Below are positions 24,945 to 34,055 of a DNA stretch of 64,000 nt, piece after piece (positions within the stretch are counted from its first letter, which is position 1; each line of letters begins with the position of its first letter). The position numbers and the translations under genes are program-made. Under the pieces are notes generated by a model, which made no database searches, was not told where the DNA came from, and saw only the letters and a list, made by a program, of their open reading frames with translations. The stretch is from assembly GCA_045578725.1 (NCBI GenBank), contig JAZNKS010000016.1, positions 17,963 through 81,962 of the forward strand, in the 5' to 3' direction. This DNA comes from Flemingiibacterium sp045578725 (GTDB lineage Bacteria; Bacillota; Clostridia; Oscillospirales; CAG-272).

Positions 24945-26087
24945 ATGAAGCTGACTTCGCAGATGATCAAGGACAAGGCCGCCAAGCTTGGCATCGACTG
25001 CATCGGCATCGGCAATATCGAGCGCTTCAAGGATGCGCCGAAGCTTCTCTCGCCCCTTACCTACTTTCCCGAAGCCAAATCGGTGATCGCTGTTGCCATG
25101 CGGATTCCGCGCGGCTCCTACCGCGGCATCGAGGAGGGCACCCATTGGCACAATTACACCTTCTATTCCTACAACAAGCTGAACACCTTCTTCCGCCCGA
25201 AGAAGACCTATGAGCTCTGCTGCTTCATCGAGGACCACGGCTGGGAGGCCGTCGCCCATTATCCTGCCGTGCCCGAGGGCCAGAATCCCGACAGCAAGCC
25301 GGTCGCACCGGATAAGGTACCGCCGAATGTTGTCTGCTCCGTGCGGATCATCGCGGCCGGATGCGGTCTTGGCGAGCTCGGCTATTCCAAGGTCTTCCTC
25401 ACCAAAAAGTTCGGCCCGCGCGTCCGGATCGGTCTGATTTTCACCGACTGCGAGCTGGAGCCGGATCCGATCATGGACACCGGTGAGATCTGCCTGCACT
25501 GCGGTGCCTGCGTACGCGAATGTCCCGGCGATGCCATTCCGCCGCTCCGTGAAAAGGAAAAGCGGCTGTGGATCGATTTCGGAGGCGAAAAGAAGGTCTG
25601 GTACGGCGATGTCCGGATGGGCCGCTGTACGCTGACGCATCATGGCTTCAACAATGAGGTTTCCCCCTTCCACAAGAAGGAATTCCCCAATATGGCCTTC
25701 GACGTCCGCCACTCCGAGATGACCGAGGAGGAGGCCTACATCCTCTGCTATTCGATGGCGCAGGCAAAATGGAGCCGCAAGCCGGAAAATTCCGCTGTCA
25801 TGGGCTACTACAATTCCATTCTCTCGCACACCGGTTATTTTGCCATCTGCGGTGCACGGGGCTGTATCCGTGCCTGCATGAATGCGCTGGAAAAGGCGGG
25901 GCGGATTGAGAACACCTTCCACAATCCCTTCTACAAAAAAGAAGGCTGGTGGCTGTCCAATACCCCCGAGAAGGTATCCGACGGCGTCAATCCCTTCCGC
26001 GAGAAGCTGCTCGACGAGCGTTATCCCGGCATCCGGGACGGCGAATACGTCATGACAGGCTCCGATACAACCGATTCCGAAAAATAA
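24945..26087 (+). CDS. QueG-like iron-sulfur protein, second of a tandem pair
   Basis: 380 residues from the ATG at 24945 (SD AAGTGAGG overlapping the previous stop); an in-frame GTG four codons earlier has no SD. It repeats the layout of the preceding protein: GIDCIGIGNIERF, IPRGSYRGIEEG, then CLHCGACVRECP and a late CGARGCIRACMNALEKAG. An extra region of about 80 residues between the cysteine motifs distinguishes it. It is 8 nt downstream of its paralogue, so they are co-translated and may form a heteromeric or sequential redox system. Confidence 0.7.
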   Translation: MKLTSQMIKDKAAKLGIDCIGIGNIERFKDAPKLLSPLTYFPEAKSVIAVAMRIPRGSYRGIEEGTHWHNYTFYSYNKLNTFFRPKKTYELCCFIEDHGWEAVAHYPAVPEGQNPDSKPVAPDKVPPNVVCSVRIIAAGCGLGELGYSKVFLTKKFGPRVRIGLIFTDCELEPDPIMDTGEICLHCGACVRECPGDAIPPLREKEKRLWIDFGGEKKVWYGDVRMGRCTLTHHGFNNEVSPFHKKEFPNMAFDVRHSEMTEEEAYILCYSMAQAKWSRKPENSAVMGYYNSILSHTGYFAICGARGCIRACMNALEKAGRIENTFHNPFYKKEGWWLSNTPEKVSDGVNPFREKLLDERYPGIRDGEYVMTGSDTTDSEK

Positions 26088-26092
26088 ACAAA

Positions 26093-26156
26093 AAGGCTGT
26101 CCCGGACAGACCGCAAAAGCATCTGACTTTTGAGGTATCTGTCCGTGACAGCTTTC
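26093..26156. terminator. Long hairpin terminator between convergent genes
   Basis: GGCTGTC-CGGACAGA pairs with TCTGTCCG-GACAGCT, with an inner CAAAAG/CTTTTG stem. A/T runs on both sides suit both strands. Confidence 0.75.
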
Positions 26157-26164
26157 TTCGTTTT

Positions 26165-27163
26165 TTACAGCCGGGCACTCCTTCCCATGAAGATTTCACA
26201 GGGGAGAGTGGCTCTTCGCGGCTCGCCGTTTCCATCAATCCGTGCCAGCAGCATCTCTACCGACAGTTCGCCGATCTCACTGAAGGGCATCTGCACGCAG
26301 GTCAGCGGCGGATGCAGATATTCCGAATAATGCTCCACGTTGGCGGCGATGACTGACAGTCTTCCGGGGATATCGATGCCGTGATCAATCGCCATATTCA
26401 GAAGCGCGCGTGCCGTATCCGATTTGTTGGTCACAACAGCACCGAGGCCGGTCAGGATCTGCGGCGTGATTTTCTCCAGCATCAAAACTTTTGGCTCCGA
26501 AACCGCTGCCAGATAGCCTTCAAGCCTTTGCTCGGCTTCATAGGATCCGGCAGCAGCGGCCGGGCTGATATACGCAATCGATTCATGTCCGGCGGCCAAA
26601 AGCGTCTGTGCGGCCAGAAAGGTGGTATGGAAGTAGTTGAAATCGATACGGTCAAAGTTCGCCCCTCCGCTCACGCTGTTAATGATAACAAAGGGAACCC
26701 CGCCGGCGCGGAGCGCAGCGATATGCGCTGTTTCATCAATGATACGTTCGCTTGTCGGCGGCGCGATCAGGATGATGCCATCCACCCGCTTATCGGTGAA
26801 ATAATCGATATAGCCGAAATCGTCCGGCATCACGCCGCCGATCGGACATAGGCGGACGGGACAGAGGACCGCCGCATAACCTGCACGGGACGAGGCCGCC
26901 ATAATCCCCTCCAGGGTATGCACGAAGACACGGTTGCTCATATTCCAGAAGGACACAATGCCGATGGCGTGGGCTTTCTGCGAGCGCATCCCCCGCGCGA
27001 TATTGGTCGGGCTGTAATGGAGAATCCCGGCCGCTTCCTTCACGCGGGAAACAGTTTCGGCGGAATATTTCTTCGCTGTGGAATTGTTCATGATGTAGGA
27101 CACGGCCGACACGCTTACGCCTGCCATTGCCGCCACATCCCGTATTGTTGCTTTTTTGTTCAT
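26165..27163 (-). CDS. LacI-family transcriptional regulator
   Basis: 332 residues. The N-terminal DNA-binding domain (ATIRDVAAMAGVSVSAVSYI) and hinge (PTNIARGMRSQKA) are typical, followed by a periplasmic-binding-type sugar sensor with FVIINSVSGG and GHESIAYISPA. SD GGAG before the ATG. It has its own promoter right after the stop of the upstream lipoprotein gene. A LacI-type palindrome with a central CG lies in the promoter of the GH38 gene (31796-31811), so it probably represses the mannosidase-lipoprotein operon. The effector is inferred to be a mannoside. Confidence 0.92.
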   Translation of the reverse strand: MNKKATIRDVAAMAGVSVSAVSYIMNNSTAKKYSAETVSRVKEAAGILHYSPTNIARGMRSQKAHAIGIVSFWNMSNRVFVHTLEGIMAASSRAGYAAVLCPVRLCPIGGVMPDDFGYIDYFTDKRVDGIILIAPPTSERIIDETAHIAALRAGGVPFVIINSVSGGANFDRIDFNYFHTTFLAAQTLLAAGHESIAYISPAAAAGSYEAEQRLEGYLAAVSEPKVLMLEKITPQILTGLGAVVTNKSDTARALLNMAIDHGIDIPGRLSVIAANVEHYSEYLHPPLTCVQMPFSEIGELSVEMLLARIDGNGEPRRATLPCEIFMGRSARL

Positions 27164-27192
27164 GTCTGCTCCGGAATGGGTTAATATACCTA

Positions 27193-27221
27193 ATTATACC
27201 ACAATCCGGCCCTTCTGTCAA
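27193..27221 (-). promoter_or_regulatory. Promoter of the LacI gene
   Basis: Minus-strand TTGACA (27216-27221), 17 bp, TATAAT (27193-27198). Confidence 0.85.
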
Positions 27222-27224
27222 TCG

Positions 27225-28649
27225 TCAGCTTTCAAGATCGATATCCAGATACTTGGCAAGTGTTGCCTCAACCTCGCTCTGACGGCTGGCCCACCAGGAG
27301 GCGATATCCACATCGTCGCGGGCGGCATTCATAACATCGTTCGTCCAGAAGATCGTGTTATAGGAGAAATCGATGTTGGTGGAAGCATTGTCCCGTACCA
27401 GTGCCAGCATCTCCTGCACGGTTTCATCGCGGGCATACTTGACGTTCAGCGCGGTTTCATAATAGGTCGGAATGACATCCTTATGGCTGTAATACCCCAA
27501 CGCCTCCATGACGGTGCCCAGCATTTCGGGATCCTCCACGGTTTTGGGAATATAAAGCGCCGAGGTCGAGGTTGCGATCTGCGAGCGGTATTCTTCCTGG
27601 GCTTCATCGTACTTCGGGAGCGGCACGATGCCGAAATCGTCCTCCATGTTGCGCATTCCCTCAATGGCCATGAGGCAGTTATTCAGGAAGAGCACACGGC
27701 CCTCAATGAAGGGCTTGGAGAGGAGGATCATGTCCGGCTCCTCGGTGATATAGGTCAGCTCCTTGTCAAAGAAGAAGGGGCGGAGCTTTTCGTAAGCATT
27801 GGTCAGACGCTCGCTGACATTGCCGACCGTCGGAACGCCGTCGCTTCCGGTGACGAAGACCGAGGTATCCACCGAGGTCATGAAAGCACGGTTGGCGGCG
27901 TGCTTGGCAACATAGGCCATCTGGTCATTGTCCACATCCACCGTTCCGTCGCCGCTCAGATCCGAGCTTCCCTCGCGGGCCAGCTTTAAGAAGGCATCGA
28001 GCGTCCAGCTGCCGTCCCGGACCATATCGTAGGGGGATTCCATCTTGTTCTTTTCGATGATCGACTGATTGAAGAACAGGACATACAGATCCTTGTACAG
28101 CGACATCGAAGCGTCCGAGAAGGCGTACCAGACTTCATCGGAGCCGTCCAGAGAGAGGCCCGGTACCCACCAGGGATTGTCAAAATCAATGGTGGAGATG
28201 AGATCCAGCCGCTGGAAGATGCCGTCGAAGATCAGCGGCGTGGTCCAGCAGTTCAGGCCGTTGACGATATCGTAGGTGGAGTCACCCGCCTGCACATCGC
28301 CGCGGATCAGCGAATAGAATTCGCCCTCCTGCGTCCAGTTCGCCTTGCTGACGAATTCAAAATCCACGTTCAACAGCTCCTCGACGGTGCGGTTGCGCTC
28401 ATAAACCGCATCGTTGACAACATCTCCGCTCCCCTCGCCGACCATGTATTCATATTCCGCGTGCTCACCGGAGATGATACAGATTTTGGCATTGTTAAAA
28501 TCCTTCACCTCGAAGGGGAGCTCGGGTGCGGCGGTGGTATTGGCCGTATCCGAACCGGAATCGGTATCGCCGGTATCCTGGGGCGGCTGTGTGCCGCATC
28601 CGCCGAGCAGCAGAGCGGCTGCCAGCATAAGAAGAAGTGCTTTTTTCAT
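27225..28649 (-). CDS. Solute-binding lipoprotein downstream of GH38 gene
   Basis: 474 residues from the ATG at 28649 (SD AAAGGAG), rather than the frame start 18 nt upstream. Lipobox LLGGC (Cys18), then a Thr/Asp/Ser-rich linker. It shares DVVNDAVYERNRTVEELLNV, DNPWWVPG and a C-terminal ETALNVKYARDETVQEML with the lipoproteins at 975 and 61555. A sugar-binding component of an ABC importer is the family expectation, but no permease is adjacent. It lies 14 nt after the GH38 alpha-mannosidase gene, so it may bind mannosides or glycan fragments. Confidence 0.85.
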   Translation of the reverse strand: MKKALLLMLAAALLLGGCGTQPPQDTGDTDSGSDTANTTAAPELPFEVKDFNNAKICIISGEHAEYEYMVGEGSGDVVNDAVYERNRTVEELLNVDFEFVSKANWTQEGEFYSLIRGDVQAGDSTYDIVNGLNCWTTPLIFDGIFQRLDLISTIDFDNPWWVPGLSLDGSDEVWYAFSDASMSLYKDLYVLFFNQSIIEKNKMESPYDMVRDGSWTLDAFLKLAREGSSDLSGDGTVDVDNDQMAYVAKHAANRAFMTSVDTSVFVTGSDGVPTVGNVSERLTNAYEKLRPFFFDKELTYITEEPDMILLSKPFIEGRVLFLNNCLMAIEGMRNMEDDFGIVPLPKYDEAQEEYRSQIATSTSALYIPKTVEDPEMLGTVMEALGYYSHKDVIPTYYETALNVKYARDETVQEMLALVRDNASTNIDFSYNTIFWTNDVMNAARDDVDIASWWASRQSEVEATLAKYLDIDLES

Positions 28650-28663
28650 GGTAATATCTCCTT

Positions 28664-31600
28664 TCAACCGTTTACAGGTTCTTTGGTGATGCCGGAAAAT
28701 TCCCGGCTCATTTCGCCGCGCACGCCGTCGGTATTGACAGCGCAGACACGGTAAAAATACGCGGTATGGGTCTTCAGACCTTCATCCACATAGAGGCCGA
28801 CGCGGTATACGCCCGGCTCGACCTTCGCCAGCAGATTCTCTTCAGATGGGACAAAGCCCGACTCTTCGGAGCGGTAGAGCTCGTAATGGGAAAGATTCTT
28901 CTCCTGATTCTGTCCCCAGATCAGATAGAGATGGCCGTCATTCTCACCTCTTGCCGCACGCGGCTCGGTGATCAGACCCGTCCAGACCGATCCAATCGGC
29001 GCCGGACAGTTTTCATCCACCCGATCCGGTATATCCTCCCGCTTTTTGACAGCACCGACATCGGCGCGCAGCGTGGAGAATCCGTGACCGTACCGCTTGA
29101 TGGAAGGCCGCTCATCCACAGTATTGGGATGGACGGGTGCGCCCTCTATATCGACAGCAGCTTCCGACCGCTCGCCAAGGAGCCGGGCAATCAGGCCCTC
29201 TCCGTCCTCAGCGCGCTTGAGGGAAATCAGCCGCTGACCGTTCGGGACAGCCGCAAAACTGTGCGAATCGGCAGGGAGTCCCACACCGCCGGACAGCGGA
29301 CGGACCTGTACGGGATTCGCCAGAAGTTCTGCTGTTTCGGCAATCCTGTTCTCGCCGGCCGCCCACGAGGTGATCGCATAGCGCAAACGGTAATCCACAT
29401 GGCTTCCGCCGATTTCATGCATCTGAAGCCAGTCATTGGCCACATAAGAATAGATCGCCGAGCCCTCTCCCGCCGCACCGCAGTCGGTTTTGTCGGGATG
29501 GATATGATCGAATTCGATCAGCTGGCTGTCCAGCTGAATCAGACCGACACCGAACCGGTCATTTTCGACGGAGCACCATTCGTGCGCCGCCATATAGGTA
29601 TCGGTTCCGTGACCGGTGAGATCCTTTGCATATTCCGCCTCGCAGCCATTGAGCTGGCAGATCCGGCGGCCGCCCTCCACATCGAAAGGGAAGGCATAAT
29701 AGAGATACCGGTAATACCGGTGATTGTTGATCATCGCCCGGACATGGGACAGGCGGTTGTCAATCAGAATTCGCGGGAATTCGGCATCCAGCGTCACCGT
29801 CTGGGAAATCGCCGCGCCGGAAAGGGGTTCTTCACTCACAGCGGTGACAGTGATGACATCCTTCGTCCTGCGGACGGTGAAATGCGCTTCACCCGGTGTG
29901 ACAAAGCTTTTGTGATTGTCCTCGGTGAAGACAAATGCATTGGCGCCGTATCCGCCGCGCGCCAACAGCTCGCGCCCGAGCGCCTTGTCATAAATCGAGT
30001 ACATCGACCCGTCCGGCGCAAAGGCGATCCGGTAGTGGGCATTTTCAATCACCGGCGGCTGATCGGTTTCGCTTATCACCGGCTCGCTCCAGGACAGCGC
30101 GGAAAGTGCCGCCGTTTTGTAGCCGCAGGGCGGTATATCGTGCAGGACAGCCTCCTGTCCGTTGAAACGGATCCGTTCCGTGCGGCATCTTCCTGTGGGA
30201 TTGAAAACGGCCAGACCCTCGCCGGGAATCTTCGCAGCCAGCGCAGCCAGCGAAGCATCCGTTTCTGCCTTTGCGGTACCAGCGGCCTTTTCAATCCAAT
30301 CCCGGTGCTGCATCCAGGTTTCATAGACTCTGCGTCCCTGATAGCCGCTGGTTCCGTAGGAATGTTCATCGTTCCAGAGAAGATACTGCCACGCCCGGTC
30401 AAAATCCTGCGCCGGGTAGCTGTAATCCGTATGAAGTGCCGCCAGCGAGGCGAAAGTCTGGGCGTTGGCAAGCCGGCGGTCGGCCTCCAATTTATCCGAA
30501 AGCAGGTTGGCCGCGGCCAGCGGATGCTGATACCAGCCGCCGGTCATCTCGCCGCGCAGAACCGGAATCCGATCGCCAAATCGCTCGCGCACCTCCCTAA
30601 AGGGAGCATCGGGATTGCCGAGTGTCCGGATGATGGGATATTTCCATTTTTTATTCCAGTCCGCAAAGAGATTGCACAGATCACAGGAAGGCTCCTGATC
30701 GTCGTCATAGCAGGCAAGCAGCCAGAGATCGTAGGGATAACGGGCCTCCATCTGCTCCAGTTTTTCGGCAAAGCGGCTCTCCATGCGGCCCATCGTGATC
30801 TCGTCCATTTTGCAGGAGGGATAGAAACCGAAAGGCCATCCGCCCTGTCCGTACTGGGAGGAGCACCAGACCAGCAGCCGATCCCCACCCTCGGGACTCT
30901 CCCAGAAGAAGAGCATCGGCAGCGCGGATGCATAGCGGACATCCACCCGTGAACCGCCGCCGCCCGCGTTGGGGTTCCATGTATAGCCTTCAATGGTCCG
31001 ATCGCACGCCCATACCGTAGACGGCAGGGGATTCCATTGATTCGGCGCAAAAATGATATTTTCAAAGCCCGCATCGCAGTATGGTTGGACAAGGCTCCAC
31101 GACATTCCGTTGTTGTCAATCATGCACATCGTGTGCGTATCGATTTCCCACTCATCCTTCATCCGGGAGCGGCCATAGGTGCTCCGGCAGATCTCCTCAA
31201 AACCGAAGGTATGGGTGTGATTGCCGGCAATACCGCCGCCGACACCGATTTTTCCCGGCTTGATATACGATTCAACAATCCGGCGGGCTGCATCTGCCCC
31301 CTGATCATCGGGATAGTTATTCCAGAACCAGCTTCCCTCTACGGTGTAGCGGTACCGCTCCGATTCGGGACGGTCCTCCGTCGCATCGCAGAGCGCGGCC
31401 GCCTGATCGATAAAGCGTGAGCTGTTATAGCGCTGGATATACTGGGAATTGTGCAGGCCGATGTCCGTGTGGGACGAAATCATAACATAAAAGGTCCACT
31501 CGCGCGGCTTCTTCCAAAGAAGCTCCGTCCGGGCCTCGGCTCCGTCGGACTCCAGCTTCCAGACCGAATGAATATCGGCCTCGGGGGGCGGGAGAAACAG

Positions 31601-31783
31601 GGAGATACCGTTATCGCCCGCGCTCAGCGCAATGTCACAGGTCAGCAGCCGCTCCCCGGCTGTCACGGTGAGAAGCGCGTGTGCGCTGGCGGAAATGCGG
31701 CAGCGCAGATCGACACGCTGCAGCCCGTCGGCGCGGATCATGGACAGCGGAGTAACGGACAGATTTTCGATTCTAAGCATCAT
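28664..31783 (-). CDS. Alpha-mannosidase, GH38 family, with C-terminal Fn3-like domain
   Basis: 1039 residues. GH38 features: SSHTDIG (105-109) for zinc and the first strand, the IDNNGMSWS region near 220 with a candidate nucleophile Asp, NDEHSYGTSGY near 475, then the central helical region and large beta domains. The last ~110 residues resemble fibronectin type III (LYLIWGQNQEKNLSHYELYR). There is no signal peptide. GH38 enzymes remove alpha-linked mannose from glycans. SD GAGGAGG precedes two adjacent ATGs. The promoter carries a LacI-type operator. It is first in an operon with a solute-binding lipoprotein. Confidence 0.85.
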   Translation of the reverse strand: MMLRIENLSVTPLSMIRADGLQRVDLRCRISASAHALLTVTAGERLLTCDIALSAGDNGISLFLPPPEADIHSVWKLESDGAEARTELLWKKPREWTFYVMISSHTDIGLHNSQYIQRYNSSRFIDQAAALCDATEDRPESERYRYTVEGSWFWNNYPDDQGADAARRIVESYIKPGKIGVGGGIAGNHTHTFGFEEICRSTYGRSRMKDEWEIDTHTMCMIDNNGMSWSLVQPYCDAGFENIIFAPNQWNPLPSTVWACDRTIEGYTWNPNAGGGGSRVDVRYASALPMLFFWESPEGGDRLLVWCSSQYGQGGWPFGFYPSCKMDEITMGRMESRFAEKLEQMEARYPYDLWLLACYDDDQEPSCDLCNLFADWNKKWKYPIIRTLGNPDAPFREVRERFGDRIPVLRGEMTGGWYQHPLAAANLLSDKLEADRRLANAQTFASLAALHTDYSYPAQDFDRAWQYLLWNDEHSYGTSGYQGRRVYETWMQHRDWIEKAAGTAKAETDASLAALAAKIPGEGLAVFNPTGRCRTERIRFNGQEAVLHDIPPCGYKTAALSALSWSEPVISETDQPPVIENAHYRIAFAPDGSMYSIYDKALGRELLARGGYGANAFVFTEDNHKSFVTPGEAHFTVRRTKDVITVTAVSEEPLSGAAISQTVTLDAEFPRILIDNRLSHVRAMINNHRYYRYLYYAFPFDVEGGRRICQLNGCEAEYAKDLTGHGTDTYMAAHEWCSVENDRFGVGLIQLDSQLIEFDHIHPDKTDCGAAGEGSAIYSYVANDWLQMHEIGGSHVDYRLRYAITSWAAGENRIAETAELLANPVQVRPLSGGVGLPADSHSFAAVPNGQRLISLKRAEDGEGLIARLLGERSEAAVDIEGAPVHPNTVDERPSIKRYGHGFSTLRADVGAVKKREDIPDRVDENCPAPIGSVWTGLITEPRAARGENDGHLYLIWGQNQEKNLSHYELYRSEESGFVPSEENLLAKVEPGVYRVGLYVDEGLKTHTAYFYRVCAVNTDGVRGEMSREFSGITKEPVNG

Positions 31784-31795
31784 AAAATCCTCCTC

Positions 31796-31846
31796 GTAGA
31801 AACGGTTCTACAAATTCATTATAGCACACCCGCCCCCCTTTGTCAA
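31796..31846 (-). promoter_or_regulatory. GH38 promoter with LacI-type operator
   Basis: Minus-strand TTGACA (31841-31846), 17 bp, TATAAT (31818-31823). Just downstream of the -10, GTAGAAACGGTTCTAC (31796-31811) is a 16-bp palindrome with one mismatch pair and a central CG, the classic form of LacI-family operators. A second GC-rich inverted repeat (31829-31855) brackets the -35. Confidence 0.75.
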
Positions 31847-31887
31847 GAGGGGCGGATTCGTTTTTTCATTTTTTCAAGATACGCGCC

Positions 31888-32667
31888 TCAGCAGAGATTC
31901 AGATCGCTGAATGTGGCAATTTTTTCGACTTTGCGCACCAGCGTCCGGCCGTCGATACGATCCCAGTGCGGCAGAGCCTTCTCCATATTGTCGCAGTGCC
32001 AGGTGAAATGGAAGTGAACGCGGATCTCGGCCGGCAGCGACACTTTGAAGACCGGGATTTCGGATGCCCGCCGCAGGCCGTCACGGGCGGCTTCGCGGAT
32101 CCGGTTGAGCGCCTCTTCACCGTCCACGCAGACGGCGGCATTGCGTCCCCTCGCCTCCTTGACGATGGCACACGCGATGCCGGGCACCAGCCGGGATGCC
32201 TCATGGCAGGCCGCCGCATCGCCGCTGACCATGACAAAAGGAATACCGTAAGCCCCGCAGTAGGCGGCTCCCTGTGCGAATTCGCCGCATGGCTCGCCGT
32301 TGATAGATAAATCGTGAATGGTGGCCGAGCTTTGGGTGTGATCCAGAAACGCATTCCGGGTGCCGGCCATGGCGTGCAGACCGATCTCCATATAAGCAGC
32401 GCAGTCCTCGAACATACGCGGATCATCGAAATCGCGGATCATCACCGCGCGGGGATCAATGTTGGCGGGATCGAGATTGCCGCCTCCGCCATGCCCGTCC
32501 GCATACCAGACCGCATCGGCTCCACCCTCAAAGCATCCGGCAATGGCGGCATTCAGATCGGCCTCCAGCCGGCGGCAGGCAAAGGTATACCCTTCCCCGC
32601 TCATCTGATCGGCGGAGTCCACCAGACTGAGCCCCTCAAGATCGGTGTCAATGATAACTTTTTTCAT
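31888..32667 (-). CDS. M55-family D-aminopeptidase (DppA-like)
   Basis: 259 residues from the ATG at 32667, which has AAAGGA 8 nt before; an ATG 9 nt upstream overlaps that SD. Zinc-site motifs of family M55 are present: DTDLEG, ADGHGGGGN, GLHAMAGT and NGEPCGEFAQGA, then PFVMVSGD. DppA-type enzymes cleave D-amino-acid peptides such as D-Ala-D-Ala dipeptides in the cytoplasm. It is the last gene of an operon with a DegT-type aminotransferase and an amidohydrolase. Confidence 0.85.
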   Translation of the reverse strand: MKKVIIDTDLEGLSLVDSADQMSGEGYTFACRRLEADLNAAIAGCFEGGADAVWYADGHGGGGNLDPANIDPRAVMIRDFDDPRMFEDCAAYMEIGLHAMAGTRNAFLDHTQSSATIHDLSINGEPCGEFAQGAAYCGAYGIPFVMVSGDAAACHEASRLVPGIACAIVKEARGRNAAVCVDGEEALNRIREAARDGLRRASEIPVFKVSLPAEIRVHFHFTWHCDNMEKALPHWDRIDGRTLVRKVEKIATFSDLNLC

Positions 32668-32694
32668 GGCTTTCATCCTTTCACCGGATCCGTA

Positions 32695-34032
32695 TCAGTG
32701 ATTCTCGGAGCCATACCAGCGGCCGCCCTGTGCCGCCCTTTGATCGTTCTCCAGAAGCTGCTGATGATTCTCAATGACCTTGCGGTAGCCCTCGGCAAAC
32801 CGGCCGACAATCTCCCGGTTCAGGAAATTGAAGCGTGGAACGGAGAAGCAGTATTTCTTCAGCGAGATGTCGCAGAGAGAGTCGTCCAGCCGCACATCGC
32901 GGTCATTATGGGCAATCCGCGAGGGCACACCCCGGTGGGTCAGATCGAAGGTCTTGAAAAAGGGATGCGTATGCAGGCAGAAGTTGCCGCCTTCATAGCA
33001 GAAGCCGCCGATTTCCGCCCGGACCGCCTCGGCAAAGCGTCCGGCGGACAGGCCGTGGAGCTCCTCGGGATAGTAGGCGCCGTGCGGCTCATACCAGCCG
33101 GCCATATGGGAGCCGGTGGCTTCATCGACGCGAATTGGCTTGATGCCCGGCAGGCCCTCCAGCTGATCCCAGAACCAGTTCATGGCCTCCCGGATCTTTT
33201 TGCTTCGCTCATCGTAATGCTTCAGCTGATCGCGTGCAATGGCGGTGCAGACCTGATTGGCGCGGCCCTTGACTCCGCCAAGCGCAATGTGAAAGTAATC
33301 CTTCAGCTCCTCGCTCTCGCGGATATAACCGGCATTGTTGCGCTCATAATGACCGAAGGCCATCGCGCGCTCATAGATTCGGCGATGATTGGTGACAAGA
33401 GCACCCAGCTCGCCGCAGGCAAAGGATTTGGTGCTCATCAGCGACATCGCCGCGACATCGCCGAAGGTGCCGAGCTTCTTCCCCTTATACAATCCGCCCT
33501 GGGCGTGTGAAACATCCTCGATAACCTTCAGATTGTGCTTCTTCGCAATCGCCATGATTGGATCCATGTCCGCCGGATAGGCAAAATAATGGACTACCAT
33601 GATCGCCTTCGTGCGGGGCGTGATGCACCGCTCCAGATCGTTGGGATCCATGCTCAGCATATCGTTGATGTTGCAGAAAACCGCCGAGGCACCGAAGTTG
33701 ATCGCCTGCGATACCGAGGCCCAGTAGGTCTTGGTCGGACAGATGATTTCATCCCCCTCGCCGAGTCCGATTGCGAACATGGCCGCACTCAGGGCCATCG
33801 TGCCGTTGCAGTAGGCAATGCAGTAGTCGGTGCCCTGCCAGGCGGCGAATTCCTCCTGAAATTTTTCGGTCACATCCGTGCCGGAGAAGGCACCGCGCTC
33901 GATGATATCCATAGCCGCCGCCTTTGCTTCCTCCGTCAGAACCATGCGGCGGAAGATCCGATCGTAATCGTCGGCGGGAAGGCATCCGGGTGTGATGACG
34001 GGCGTGCCGCCGAGAATCGCCAGCTTTTCCAT
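32695..34032 (-). CDS. DegT/DnrJ/EryC1-type PLP aminotransferase
   Basis: 445 residues from the ATG at 34032 (SD GGAGG); the upstream frame of nine residues has no SD. The family pattern is clear: WQGTDYCIAYCNGTMALSAA, DPNDLERCITPRTKAIMVVH, VIEDVSHAQGG and the PLP-lysine block STKSFACGELGALVT. Members usually aminate keto-sugars, but this subgroup stands outside sugar clusters. Context (amidohydrolase before, D-aminopeptidase after) does not point to a nucleotide-sugar pathway. The substrate is unknown. Confidence 0.85.
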   Translation of the reverse strand: MEKLAILGGTPVITPGCLPADDYDRIFRRMVLTEEAKAAAMDIIERGAFSGTDVTEKFQEEFAAWQGTDYCIAYCNGTMALSAAMFAIGLGEGDEIICPTKTYWASVSQAINFGASAVFCNINDMLSMDPNDLERCITPRTKAIMVVHYFAYPADMDPIMAIAKKHNLKVIEDVSHAQGGLYKGKKLGTFGDVAAMSLMSTKSFACGELGALVTNHRRIYERAMAFGHYERNNAGYIRESEELKDYFHIALGGVKGRANQVCTAIARDQLKHYDERSKKIREAMNWFWDQLEGLPGIKPIRVDEATGSHMAGWYEPHGAYYPEELHGLSAGRFAEAVRAEIGGFCYEGGNFCLHTHPFFKTFDLTHRGVPSRIAHNDRDVRLDDSLCDISLKKYCFSVPRFNFLNREIVGRFAEGYRKVIENHQQLLENDQRAAQGGRWYGSENH

Positions 34033-34055
34033 ATTCCTATCCTCCTGTATCCGCT

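Noticed and set aside
28766..30952. 728-codon open frame opposite the GH38 gene
   Set aside because: Antisense shadow of a GC-rich coding region; no SD, no recognisable domain, and the sense strand is clearly GH38.
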